NCBI RefSeq assembly: GCF_009908285.1
Contig: NZ_JAAARM010000010.1
Location: forward strand, 1 to 64,000
Direction: 5' to 3'
Source: Pseudomonas sp. Fl4BN1
GTDB taxonomy: Bacteria; Pseudomonadota; Gammaproteobacteria; Pseudomonadales; Pseudomonadaceae
DNA: 64,000 bases
Below the pieces are notes generated by a model. The model did no database searches and was not told the DNA's origin. It saw only the letters and a program-made list of their open reading frames with translations. Position 1 is the stretch's first letter. Each line of letters starts with the position of its first letter. Position numbers and translations under genes: made by a program. This document shows positions 26,499 to 35,172 of the stretch, one piece after another.

Positions 26499-28250
26499 TC
26501 AAAAGCTCACGCCGAAGCTGAGGGCGACGAAGTCGCGATCAGTCGAAGTGTTGTAGGGACCATCGAAGAAATCGGTGTAGGAAAGACTCGCCGAGTAGGT
26601 ATTGCTGAGGTCGGCATCCAGGGCCAGGCTGATGGCCTTGCTGCCTTGGTTGAAGTTGGGGCCGTAGCCTTCCACGTCATGCGACCAGGACAGGCTGGGC
26701 TTGAGGTTGATCCCGGCGATCAGGTTCTGATAATCGAGGATGGCGCGGCTTCGATAACCCCAGGAATTGGCGGTGTAGAAACCCTTGTTGTTGCAGTTCT
26801 GCGGGTTGACCGGGTTGGCCATCAGCGCGCAATTGCGGTTATCGGGCAGTTCGCCGTTGCCGAAGATGCTGTCCCGGCCGAAGCGCAAGGCGTTGCTGTC
26901 GATAGCCCCCAGATGGTTGTAGCCAATCTCGGTAATCAGGGTCAGGCGCTCGGCGGCCCAGACCTGATCGATGAAATGGGTGAGGGTCATTTGCGCCTGG
27001 GTCACCGGCTTGCGCACATACCCGTGGAAACTCTCGCCGGGCACGGGCTGGGCAAAGCCGCTGGCGAAGATCGGGGCCCCGAGAGTGGCCGCCATCGGGC
27101 CGGCGAGCGCGGCAATGGTCACGTCGCTGCCATTGAGTGACAGTGGCATGTTCGGGCGGTAGCTCAGCTCACCGGAAACCGCCGTGGTGCCCAGGGTGGT
27201 GGCAAAGCTCAGGCCATAGAGGCGGATGTCTTCCGGGTATTCGATGAAGTACTCGGCGCTCGACGCCATGGTGCCGGGCTTGACCGCGAAGGGGGCGCTA
27301 CCGACCGTACCGCCGACGAAAGGTGCGCGGCTGTGGTAGTTCAGGGCATACAGGCCGAATTCGGTGTTGTTCAGCGCCTCGACCTGCCAGCGCAGGGCCA
27401 TCCCGAACTGGCCGCTGTTGCGTGCATCGCGGTCGCCGCCCCGGGTGAAGTGGTATTGGCCATTGGGGTCCCAGGGGGGCGAGAAACCCATGCGGGTATT
27501 GCAGCCATCGGCCATCACGTCGGAGCCGAAAAAGGTCCCGCAGTTGTCGACGACGGTCTGGTCCCATTCCAGTTGATAGAACAATTCGGCGGAGAGGTCC
27601 TCGCTCAGTCCCTGGGACAGGAACAGCATGTTGACCGGGATCAGGCCTTCCTTGATTTCCGCTCCCGGGCGCCGAAAGGCTGCGACATCCGTCGGGTTGA
27701 TCACGTTGATGCCATTGCCGATAAAGGTACTTTCCCCCCAACTGACCACCTGTTTGCCCAGGCGCGCATTGCCGGGCTGATCGGCGATGAAATAGTTGTG
27801 ATAGACAAAGGCGTCCAGCAGTTGCGCGCCCGCGGACTTGGCCGCCTCCTTGCGATGCTCATCACTGATCTGCACATAGCGCCGGCTTTCGTCCTTGAGC
27901 TCGAAGTCGTACCAGTACTTGCCCCTCAGGAACACTCCGCTATCGCCGTAGCTGAGCTGCAGGTCGTGTACGCCCTTGAAGATCTTCGAGAAGGTTTCGC
28001 CTTTGCGAAAGTTCAGCCGACCGTCGTCGGAGGATTGGCTTGAAGCGTGCCCTGCGTTCCACGTGCCGATGAAGGCCCGGTCCGGATTGCGCAGTGCCCA
28101 GCTGGAGCCAATGGACAGTGAAGAATCGAATTGCCCCTGGATCTCGCCGATGTCGAAGGAAGCCGCCTGGCTCGGTGCGCTGATACTCAGTGCAATCAGG
28201 GTCGGCAGGCTCAGGAAGCGAAATTGATCAAGCAGGAATTGGTGCGCCAC
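26499..28250 (-). CDS. DUF1302 outer-membrane protein
   Basis: 583 residues starting at GTG 28250, with GGGGAAG as ribosome-binding site. A signal peptide ends around 'SAPSQAASFDIGEIQGQFD'. The rest is beta-strand-rich with aromatic girdles ('GVFLRGKYWYDFELKDE', 'NSWGYRSRAILDYQNL') and ends in Phe ('FVALSFGVSF'), as expected for an outer-membrane barrel. DUF1302 proteins pair with DUF1329 and are thought to admit hydrophobic or aromatic compounds. It is the first gene of the leftward operon and is divergent from a LysR gene 126 bases away, its probable regulator. Confidence 0.88.
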   Translation of the reverse strand: MAHQFLLDQFRFLSLPTLIALSISAPSQAASFDIGEIQGQFDSSLSIGSSWALRNPDRAFIGTWNAGHASSQSSDDGRLNFRKGETFSKIFKGVHDLQLSYGDSGVFLRGKYWYDFELKDESRRYVQISDEHRKEAAKSAGAQLLDAFVYHNYFIADQPGNARLGKQVVSWGESTFIGNGINVINPTDVAAFRRPGAEIKEGLIPVNMLFLSQGLSEDLSAELFYQLEWDQTVVDNCGTFFGSDVMADGCNTRMGFSPPWDPNGQYHFTRGGDRDARNSGQFGMALRWQVEALNNTEFGLYALNYHSRAPFVGGTVGSAPFAVKPGTMASSAEYFIEYPEDIRLYGLSFATTLGTTAVSGELSYRPNMPLSLNGSDVTIAALAGPMAATLGAPIFASGFAQPVPGESFHGYVRKPVTQAQMTLTHFIDQVWAAERLTLITEIGYNHLGAIDSNALRFGRDSIFGNGELPDNRNCALMANPVNPQNCNNKGFYTANSWGYRSRAILDYQNLIAGINLKPSLSWSHDVEGYGPNFNQGSKAISLALDADLSNTYSASLSYTDFFDGPYNTSTDRDFVALSFGVSF

Positions 28251-28376
28251 AGAACTTCCCCATCGTTTTTTTTATTGGAGGCAGTACGTGTTGTCTGCCG
28301 GTCGATGCTGGTGGTGGAGAATCTTCTGGGAGCGTGTTAAGAGTGTCCAATGCAAAGATAGGGCTGGATTAATGCA

Positions 28377-29333
28377 GTGAGCGACTTAATCGATCTGAAG
28401 CGTGTGCGCCATCTGGTTTATCTGAGCGAGGAGCTGCATTTTTCTCGTGCCGCGGCTCGGGCCAATCTGTCGCAGACGGCGTTCAGCCGCAGCATCCAGT
28501 CACTGGAAAGCGACCTGGGGGTGCGACTCTTCGATCGTGATACGCGCACGGTGATGCTGACCGCTGCCGGGCAGCAACTGATCGGGCGTGCGCATGAGTT
28601 GCTCGGTTGCGCCAGGAAGCTGGTGGCGCAAGCCATCGATATTGCCGGTGCCGAAGGCGGTGAACTGCGCCTGGGCATCAACCCGATGGCGGCCACGCTC
28701 AACACTGTCGATATCCTCATCAGGTTGCGCAAACAGGTCCCCAGGCTGGTGCTCAATGTTCAGGTCGGGTACTGGAATCAGCTGTGCCACCTGCTGGAAA
28801 CCGAGCAACTGGATTTCGTGGTTGCCAGCCTCAAGTCGGGCGAGGAAATCGACCCGCGCTTTTCCGTGACCCATTTGCCCCCTCAGCCGGCCTCGGTGTT
28901 CTGTCGCCGCGATCACCCGCTGGCCCTCCAGGCAGGCCCGATTTCCCGTGCACAGATCCTCGACTACCAGTGGAGCGGCGTGTCGGTTTCCAACGAAGCT
29001 TCGCTGTATGCCTTGTTCGATCTGGCGCCCGGCACATTGCTGCCCTGGACCCTGAGTTCCAACGATCTGAACCTGTTGCGTGAAACCACCCTGAGCAGCG
29101 ATTCATTGCTGCTGACCTGGCGCTCGTGGCTCGACCAGGACCTGCACAACGAGCTGCTGGTGGACCTGGCACCGTTCATCCAACCGCCCTGGCCGGCAGA
29201 TGTGCTGACCATCCGCTATGCGGTGGTGACCCATGCCGGACGCACGCTTTCGCCGATTGCCCAGCAAGCCATGGACATGATCGTCAGCGAGGCCCCGGGG
29301 GAGGCCGGGCTGTCGACATTCCCGGGCGCTTGA
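28377..29333 (+). CDS. LysR-type transcriptional regulator
   Basis: 318 residues from GTG 28377. An N-terminal winged helix ('HLVYLSEELHFSRAAARANLSQTAFSRSIQSLESDLG', in parts 11-47) is followed by a periplasmic-binding-like effector domain from about residue 90. It is divergent from the DUF1302-DUF1329-MFS-hydrolase operon and likely controls it from the shared 126-base region, responding to the imported substrate or a product. Its 3' end faces the AraC-type gene 22 bases away. Confidence 0.88.
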   Translation: MSDLIDLKRVRHLVYLSEELHFSRAAARANLSQTAFSRSIQSLESDLGVRLFDRDTRTVMLTAAGQQLIGRAHELLGCARKLVAQAIDIAGAEGGELRLGINPMAATLNTVDILIRLRKQVPRLVLNVQVGYWNQLCHLLETEQLDFVVASLKSGEEIDPRFSVTHLPPQPASVFCRRDHPLALQAGPISRAQILDYQWSGVSVSNEASLYALFDLAPGTLLPWTLSSNDLNLLRETTLSSDSLLLTWRSWLDQDLHNELLVDLAPFIQPPWPADVLTIRYAVVTHAGRTLSPIAQQAMDMIVSEAPGEAGLSTFPGA

Positions 29334-29354
29334 GCGGTGGGTGACGGGGCTCGC

Positions 29355-30386
29355 TCAGTCGGCTTGCCAGGGGCGCGCCAGGAGTTTTTGGCGACAGGCG
29401 CTGGGGCTTTGGCCGAACCAGCGATAACAGGCGCGGGTCAGCGAGCTGGGGTCACCGTAACCCAGCAGGAACGCGACTTCGGTCAGGGCAATCTGCGGGT
29501 GGGGGAGTAGCGACTCAAGGCGTTTGCGGCGCAAGTCATCGATGATCTCCTCGACGCGCAAGCCCAGGGCCAGCAGGCGGCGCTGGAGCATATGCCGGGG
29601 CATGCCCAGCTGGCCGGCCAGGACGGGCAGGTTGCAGTTGCCTGTCACCAACAGGCGCTCCGCCAGTATTTCCACCTGGCGCCCCAGGTCCAGGGGATGG
29701 CTCTGGATCAGGCGGCGGACAATCCGCTCGCTGGTCTCAAGTATTGCCGGGCTGGCGCTGGCCAGTGGTGTGCTCAGCAAGCCGGCGGGAAAGAACAGGG
29801 CGTTTTCAGCCTGGTTGACGCGCACTCGGCAGCCAAACAGGGCGCGATAGGCCTTGGTGTCGAGGGGGCTGTCATGCCTGAAGTTGATCTGCCATTGCTT
29901 GCCGGTGCTGCCGGTAACCCGACGCAGGAAGGCAAGTGCTATGCCATGCGCCAATTCGCTCAATTGCCGGTCGCCCAGCCTGCTGACACTCGGGTCATGC
30001 TCCAGATGCCAGGCGGCATATTGGCCCTCGACGCTCAGGCTCATGTTCAGCCCGGGCGAGTGGTACGGCATGTAGCGAGCGACCCGCTCCAGGGCATCGG
30101 CAAGGTTGCTGGCGTGGAGCACGATCAAGGCCATCGGCCCGAGGATGGAAACGTCTTGCAGGCTCGCCAGGCGCGCGCCGAAATCCGCCATCGACAAGGT
30201 CTGCGAGGTGATCTCCAGCAGTTGCGCGACCTTCTCCAGGGGCAGGCTGAAATGGGCGTCGTCGAGCTGGGCCGGGGTCATGCCGACACGCGCCAGCAGG
30301 GCTTGGGCGTCACCGCCATGCTCGCTGACCAGTTGGCTGAAACCGGTCAGGGCCGGGGTCCTGACAAACAAGGGAGGGCGGTTCAT
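29355..30386 (-). CDS. AraC-family regulator with arabinose-binding-type N-domain
   Basis: 343 residues from ATG 30386; TTG at 30425 would add 13 residues. The N-terminal part ('LVSEHGGDAQALLARVGMTPAQLDD', in pieces, and 'QDVSILGPMALIVLHASNLADALE') matches the Arabinose_bd domain of the OruR/ArgR-like AraC subgroup. The C-terminal 100 residues hold two helix-turn-helix units ending 'GYGDPSSLTRACYRWFGQSPSACRQ'. It is divergent from the acyl-CoA synthetase at 30490 and is its likely activator. Regulators of this subgroup often sense lipids or fatty-acid-like ligands. Confidence 0.87.
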   Translation of the reverse strand: MNRPPLFVRTPALTGFSQLVSEHGGDAQALLARVGMTPAQLDDAHFSLPLEKVAQLLEITSQTLSMADFGARLASLQDVSILGPMALIVLHASNLADALERVARYMPYHSPGLNMSLSVEGQYAAWHLEHDPSVSRLGDRQLSELAHGIALAFLRRVTGSTGKQWQINFRHDSPLDTKAYRALFGCRVRVNQAENALFFPAGLLSTPLASASPAILETSERIVRRLIQSHPLDLGRQVEILAERLLVTGNCNLPVLAGQLGMPRHMLQRRLLALGLRVEEIIDDLRRKRLESLLPHPQIALTEVAFLLGYGDPSSLTRACYRWFGQSPSACRQKLLARPWQAD

Positions 30387-30489
30387 TTTGTTCCAGGATG
30401 CCAAATGGTTGTTATCAAATGCCAAGTAACCTAACTCGCCTCATGCCAGCATCTCAAGTCAAGAAAATTCATCATTCGAGGTCTTGGAA

Positions 30490-32385
30490 ATGCTTTGCGA
30501 CTATAAGGACATTCTGCAGATCGAGGCGGGCCCTCTACCCTTTACCGACATAAACAGCACCTATGCGCTGATCGAACGCAGCGCCGGCCAATGGCCGCAG
30601 GCTCTGGCCCTGAGCTTCTTTCTGCGGGTCGAGGATCATGCGCAGCCGGTGCGCTGGACATACGCCGAACTGCTGGCGGACATCACTCGCGCCGCCAACC
30701 TGTTCCAGCGCTTGGGGGTGCGGCGTGGCGACGTGGTCGCGTTGATCCTGCCGAACTTGCCGCAAACCCATATTGCCATGTGGGGCGCGCAGACCGCGGG
30801 TATCGCCTTTGCGGTCAACGTCTTGCTGGACGGCGCGCAGATGGCCGAGCTGCTGGCGGCAGCCAAGGTCCGCTGGGTGGTCACGGTCGGTCCCGAGCCG
30901 GATGCGCAAATCTGGCAGCGGGTCGAGGGCGCGATTGCCCGTTTGCCCGGTCTGCAAGGTGTGCTGGCGATTGACCCGCTGCGGCATCTGCCGGGCCACA
31001 CGCAGAGTGCGCCGCTGCCTGCCGAAGTGTCCGGGGTGCCGGTTATGGATTTCTTCGCCGAACTGGCCGTTGAGCCAGGCGACCGCCTGCGGTTTGCACC
31101 GCCGGGCCTGAATGACGTGGCGGCTTACTATTGCACTGGCGGCACCACCGGCTTGCCGAAAATTGCCTGCCACAGCCAGCGCAATGAAGTGATCTTCTGC
31201 GGGCAGCTGGATACGGTGATCGGCGCGCCGGTCCTGCGGCCAGGCCGCACCGTGCTTACCTCGCTGCCGCTGTTTCACGTCAATGCGCTGATCGGTTGCG
31301 GCCTGGCGGTATTTGCCCAGGGCGGTCATGTGCTGCTGGCGCCGCCGGCGGGGTTTCGCACACCGGGATTCATGTCGCGGTTCTGGGAGATCGTCGAAAC
31401 CCATCAGGTCAGTAGCTATTCAGCCGTACCCACGGTCTACGCCGGCCTGCTGCAGGTGCCCTGCGCCGGCTATGACACTCGCTCGCTGACGGTGGCGATC
31501 TGTGGCGCAGCGCCGATGCCAAGGGACTTGCTGCGCAAGTTCGAGCAACAGACAGGCCAGCGCGTTCTTGAAGGCTATGGCTTGACCGAGGGCTCGTGCG
31601 CGTCGTCGATCAATCCGGCGCGCGGCGAGTCGCGCATTGGCTCCGTCGGCCTGCGCCTACCCTGGCAGGACATGCGTGTGATGATCCTCGATGAGCGAGG
31701 CGCCTGGCTGCGCCATGCGCAAGTCGATGAGGTGGGGGCGATCTGTATCAGTGGTCCCAATGTCTTCATCGGTTATCTGGACAGCGCTCATGACCAGGGC
31801 ATGTGGTTCGATACCGATGCTCCCGAGGGTGGCTCCGCACAGCGCTGGTTCAACACCGGGGACCTTGGACGCTGCGATGCCGAAGGTTACTTCTGGCTCA
31901 CCGGGCGCAAGAAGGAGCTGATCATCCGGGGTGGCCACAACATTGAACCCAAATACATCGAGGAAGTGCTGGCCACCCACCCCGATGTCGCGCTGTGTGC
32001 AGCGGTGGGCCGACCCGACGCGCATGCCGGGGAAGTCCCGGTGGCCTATGTGCAGGTGCGTGCCGGAAGCGCTATCAGCAGCGCCGAGCTGCTGGACTAC
32101 GCGACGCGGCATATCACTGAGCGTGCAGCGGTGCCCAAGGCAGTGATCCTGGCCGATGCGTTGCCCATCACCGGCGTGGGCAAGATCTTCAAGCCCGCGC
32201 TGGTCATGGCTGAAATCGAGGCTGTCATACGCCAGGAGGCGGCCTTGCTGGCCATCGAGCTGCAAGAGGTGAAGGTGGTGCAGAGGCCTAAGCAGGGCTT
32301 GGTGGCGAGCTATCGCTGCGCGGATGAAACCCAGCGACTGGCCGAGGCTCTGAGCCGCTACACCTTTGCCAGTGAGCGGAACTGA
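30490..32385 (+). CDS. AMP-forming acyl-CoA synthetase / ligase
   Basis: 631 residues from ATG 30490. ANL-superfamily cores are complete: 'YYCTGGTTGLPK' at 213-224 (ATP phosphate loop), 'GYGLTEGS' near 362, 'TGDLGRCDAEGYFWLTGRKK' near 460 and 'GGHNIEPKYIEE' after it. The catalytic C-terminal lysine is in 'ITGVGKIFKPAL'. A C-terminal extension of about 60 residues goes beyond the usual end. It activates a carboxylic acid to its CoA thioester; the extra tail and the AraC regulator hint at a medium- or long-chain or branched acid. The 5' region is shared with the AraC gene. Confidence 0.87.
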   Translation: MLCDYKDILQIEAGPLPFTDINSTYALIERSAGQWPQALALSFFLRVEDHAQPVRWTYAELLADITRAANLFQRLGVRRGDVVALILPNLPQTHIAMWGAQTAGIAFAVNVLLDGAQMAELLAAAKVRWVVTVGPEPDAQIWQRVEGAIARLPGLQGVLAIDPLRHLPGHTQSAPLPAEVSGVPVMDFFAELAVEPGDRLRFAPPGLNDVAAYYCTGGTTGLPKIACHSQRNEVIFCGQLDTVIGAPVLRPGRTVLTSLPLFHVNALIGCGLAVFAQGGHVLLAPPAGFRTPGFMSRFWEIVETHQVSSYSAVPTVYAGLLQVPCAGYDTRSLTVAICGAAPMPRDLLRKFEQQTGQRVLEGYGLTEGSCASSINPARGESRIGSVGLRLPWQDMRVMILDERGAWLRHAQVDEVGAICISGPNVFIGYLDSAHDQGMWFDTDAPEGGSAQRWFNTGDLGRCDAEGYFWLTGRKKELIIRGGHNIEPKYIEEVLATHPDVALCAAVGRPDAHAGEVPVAYVQVRAGSAISSAELLDYATRHITERAAVPKAVILADALPITGVGKIFKPALVMAEIEAVIRQEAALLAIELQEVKVVQRPKQGLVASYRCADETQRLAEALSRYTFASERN

Positions 32386-32700
32386 GCGTGGATTGCAGGC
32401 CGCGCACCTGAGCACCGGTTGACGATCTGCTTTGCTCCGGCGGCGTTGCACATGGCTGAACGTCGCTGGCTGCAGCGTGAGCAGGTTCTGGGTCCTGTCG
32501 ATGCAGCGCCGGTGTAGTGAAATTGCACGGTCTGCGTGCTCCCGCGCTGCTTCGCTTTTTCTTATCCAGCGAGCACATTTTTAGTATTTTTCCTTCGTCG
32601 GCGTCTGTCGCACCATCTGCCCTATCCGATTCACACCCGGGTTCTGAACAGGGCGCCCAGCCCTTGGCTGGCGCCCATCGTCTCGCAGAAGGACACCGAC
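32386..32700 (+). promoter_or_regulatory. Long leader of the monooxygenase operon
   Basis: This 315-base gap holds no convincing gene. Its GC drops sharply around 32548-32595, where the T-rich element shared with the aldehyde dehydrogenase leader lies. A ribosome-binding site (AGAAGGAC) stands directly before ATG 32701. The first 130 bases show nothing I can interpret. Confidence 0.55.
32571..32617 (+). promoter_or_regulatory. Shared T-rich regulatory element, copy A
   Basis: GAGCA, one variable base, then ATTTTTAGTATTTTTCCT, followed 38 bases after the first G by CGCACCATC. The same pieces with identical spacing recur at 36518-36564. TAGTAT (32582-32587) could serve as a -10 hexamer, with the gene starting about 115 bases downstream; no conserved -35 is seen, so an activator-dependent promoter or an operator is more likely. 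Confidence 0.65.
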
Positions 32701-34014
32701 ATGACCGTAGAACAAATACAAGTGGATACCCTGGTGGTTGGCGCGGGCCAGGCCGGCGTGGCCATGAGCGAGCATCTGAGCAAGCTCGGCGTGCCGCACC
32801 TGGTGCTTGAGCGCAGCCGGGTCGCCGAAGCCTGGCGCAGCGGACGCTGGGATTCGCTGGTGGCCAACGGGCCCGTCTGGCACGACCGTTTTCCAGGGCT
32901 GGAGTTTGCGATCGAGCCCGATGCCTTCGCGGCCAAGGATCAGGTTGCGGATTACTTCGAAGCCTATGCACGCAAGTTCAATGCGCCGATTCGTACCGGT
33001 GTCGAAGTGCGCAAGGTGCAGCGCAATGTCGGTCGTCCAGGCTTCACCGTGGAAACCTCCGATGGGGTGATCCAGGCCAATCGTGTGGTGGCTGCCACCG
33101 GGCCTTTCCAACGCCCGGTGATCCCGCCGATTGCGCCCAAGGGCACGGCGCTTAATCAGTTGCATTCCGCCGAGTACCGCAACCCGCAGCAACTGCCCGA
33201 GGGCGCGGTGCTGGTGGTCGGCGCAGGCTCGTCCGGGGTACAGATCGCCGACGAACTGCAGCGCGCAGGCCGTCAGGTCTACCTGTCCGTGGGTGCTCAT
33301 GATCGTCCGCCACGTTCCTATCGCAACCGCGACTTCTGCTGGTGGCTCGGGGTCCTCGGCGAGTGGGATGCAGAGATCGCCAAGCCGGGCCGCGAGCACG
33401 TGACCATCGCCGTCAGTGGCGCCCGCGGCGGCCAGACCATCGACTTCCGGGCCCTGGCCCAGCAGGGCATTACCCTGGTGGGGCTGACCCAGGCTTTCGA
33501 CGGCGACCGGGTGACCTTCCGTGCGGACCTGGTGGACAACCTGGCCCGGGGTGACGAGAACTACCTGGCGCTGCTGGATGCTGCCGACGCCTATATCGCC
33601 CGCAACGGTCTCCACCTGCCGCTGGAGCCCGAGGCCCGCCAGCGCTTGCCCGATCCGGACTGCGTGACGCAGCCGATCCTCGCGCTGGACCTGCTGGCGG
33701 CCGGTGTCACCTCGATCATCTGGGCCACCGGCTATGCCGTGGATTTCAGCTGGCTGCAGGTCGATACCTTCACCGAACAAGGCAAGCCCCTGCATCAGCG
33801 CGGCGTGTCCCGCGAGCCGGGGGTCTACTTCCTCGGCCTGCCCTGGTTGTCGCGCCGCGGCTCGTCGTTTATCTGGGGGGTGTGGCACGACGCCAAGCAC
33901 GTCGCCGATCACATCGCCACGCAGCGCAAATACCAAGCCTACAGCGACGCCCGGCAGCCTTCGGCCACGGCTGATGCGCCGGTGCTCAACCTCAGTTCCG
34001 TGGGAGCCCACTGA
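32701..34014 (+). CDS. Flavin-containing NAD(P)H monooxygenase
   Basis: 437 residues. 'TLVVGAGQAGVAMSEHL' gives the FAD-binding GAGQAG at 14-19, 'VLVVGAGSSGVQIADEL' the NAD(P)H-binding GAGSSG at 174-179, and 'IIWATGYAVDFSWL' (from 340) is the ATG-containing motif of the class B flavoprotein family. Such enzymes oxygenate amines, sulfides or ketones, including N-hydroxylation of amino-compounds. It overlaps the RidA gene by one base (TGATG). With a RidA, a deacylase and, further on, an aldehyde dehydrogenase and an aminotransferase, a role in opening an amine- or amide-containing substrate is inferred. Confidence 0.87.
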   Translation: MTVEQIQVDTLVVGAGQAGVAMSEHLSKLGVPHLVLERSRVAEAWRSGRWDSLVANGPVWHDRFPGLEFAIEPDAFAAKDQVADYFEAYARKFNAPIRTGVEVRKVQRNVGRPGFTVETSDGVIQANRVVAATGPFQRPVIPPIAPKGTALNQLHSAEYRNPQQLPEGAVLVVGAGSSGVQIADELQRAGRQVYLSVGAHDRPPRSYRNRDFCWWLGVLGEWDAEIAKPGREHVTIAVSGARGGQTIDFRALAQQGITLVGLTQAFDGDRVTFRADLVDNLARGDENYLALLDAADAYIARNGLHLPLEPEARQRLPDPDCVTQPILALDLLAAGVTSIIWATGYAVDFSWLQVDTFTEQGKPLHQRGVSREPGVYFLGLPWLSRRGSSFIWGVWHDAKHVADHIATQRKYQAYSDARQPSATADAPVLNLSSVGAH

Positions 34015-34424
34015 TGCCTACTCATACGCGTATCCGCATGTTCAACACCAAGGACACCTACCCCAACCAGTCCCTGGACAACGACCTGTGCCAGGCGGTG
34101 CGCGCCGGCAATACGGTGTATGTACGCGGCCAGGTCGGCACCGATTTCGACGGCCGGCTGATCGGCCTCGGCGACCCGCAGGCCCAGGCCGAGCAGGCGA
34201 TGAAGAACGTCAAGCAACTGCTGGAAGAAGCCGGCAGCGACCTGTCCCACATCGTCAAGACCACCACCTACCTCACCGATCCACGCTACCGCGAGCCGGT
34301 GTACCAGGAAGTGGGCAAGTGGTTGAAGGGCGTGTTCCCGATTTCCACCGGTCTGGTGGTCTCGGCCCTTGGCCAGCCACAGTGGTTGATGGAGATCGAT
34401 GTGATCGCAGTCATTCCTGAATGA
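34014..34424 (+). CDS. RidA-family enamine/imine deaminase
   Basis: 136 residues. 'GNTVYVRGQVGTDFDGRLIGLGDPQAQAEQAMKNVKQLLEEAGSDLSHIVKTTTYL' is read in pieces across 32-88 and is typical of the YjgF/YER057c/UK114 fold; the family's conserved Arg is not obvious where RidA has it, so it may belong to a side branch (Rid4-7 type). The trimeric protein would hydrolyse a reactive imine formed by the flavoprotein upstream. Start ATG overlaps the stop of the monooxygenase gene. Confidence 0.85.
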   Translation: MPTHTRIRMFNTKDTYPNQSLDNDLCQAVRAGNTVYVRGQVGTDFDGRLIGLGDPQAQAEQAMKNVKQLLEEAGSDLSHIVKTTTYLTDPRYREPVYQEVGKWLKGVFPISTGLVVSALGQPQWLMEIDVIAVIPE

Positions 34425-34494
34425 AGCCTCTGCTGTTGATTGCGCCGGCGCCCAATCGTGCGCCCATGCGGCCCTTGTGGGCCAAGGAGTTGCC

Positions 34495-35172
34495 ATGACT
34501 TTTTCAATCGTTGGCCGTTGTGCCGAAACCGGCCAGCTGGGCATTGCCATCAGCTCGTCGAGCATTGCCGTCGGCGCCCGTTGCCCCTGGGTGCGGGCCG
34601 GGGTCGGAGCGGTAGCGACCCAGAACGTGACCCTGCCGGCCCTCGGCCCGCAGATTCTCGACTTGCTGGAGAATCACCAGCTCGATCCCGCCGCGGCCCT
34701 GGACAAGGCCCTGGGCAGCAATGGCTGGAGCCAGTACCGCCAGGTGACCGTGATCGACGGCCAGGGGCGCACGGCGTTGTTCAGTGGCCAGCAAGCCCTG
34801 GGCACCCATAACGCGGTGGCCGGCGAGCAGTGCGTGGCCGCCGGTAATCTGCTGGCGAGCAGCGCGGTGATCGAGGCCATGGTCGCGGCTTTCGAGCGGA
34901 CCCCGGGCATTCTTGTCGAGCGTTTGCTGGCGGCGATGCAGGCGGCGATGGCCGCCGGTGGCGAGGCGGGGCCGGTGCATTCGGCGGCGCTGATGGTGGT
35001 GGATGACCTGACCTGGCCCATCGTCGACCTGCGGGTGGACTGGGTCGATGAGGACCCTATCGGCCAGTTGGCCGGTCTCTGGCAGGCCTATCGCCCGCAG
35101 ATGCAGGACTACCTGACCCGGGCCCTGGACCCGACCGCCGCCCCCAGCTACGGAGTGCCGGGCAATGAGTGA
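34495..35172 (+). CDS. DUF1028-family protein
   Basis: 225 residues from ATG 34495, with AAGGAG six bases ahead. DUF1028 marks: the N-terminus 'MTFSIVGRCAETGQLGIAISSSS', 'GVGAVATQNVT' and 'VDWVDEDPIGQL' near the end. The fold resembles Ntn-type hydrolases and is often found in catabolic operons; its activity is not well defined, though amide-bond hydrolysis is plausible. It overlaps the deacetylase gene by eight bases, so the two are probably made together. Confidence 0.85.
   Translation: MTFSIVGRCAETGQLGIAISSSSIAVGARCPWVRAGVGAVATQNVTLPALGPQILDLLENHQLDPAAALDKALGSNGWSQYRQVTVIDGQGRTALFSGQQALGTHNAVAGEQCVAAGNLLASSAVIEAMVAAFERTPGILVERLLAAMQAAMAAGGEAGPVHSAALMVVDDLTWPIVDLRVDWVDEDPIGQLAGLWQAYRPQMQDYLTRALDPTAAPSYGVPGNE

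Noticed and set aside
32560..32600. Sigma-54 promoter at the shared T-rich element
   Set aside because: No GG...GC pair with the -24/-12 spacing can be found in either copy.
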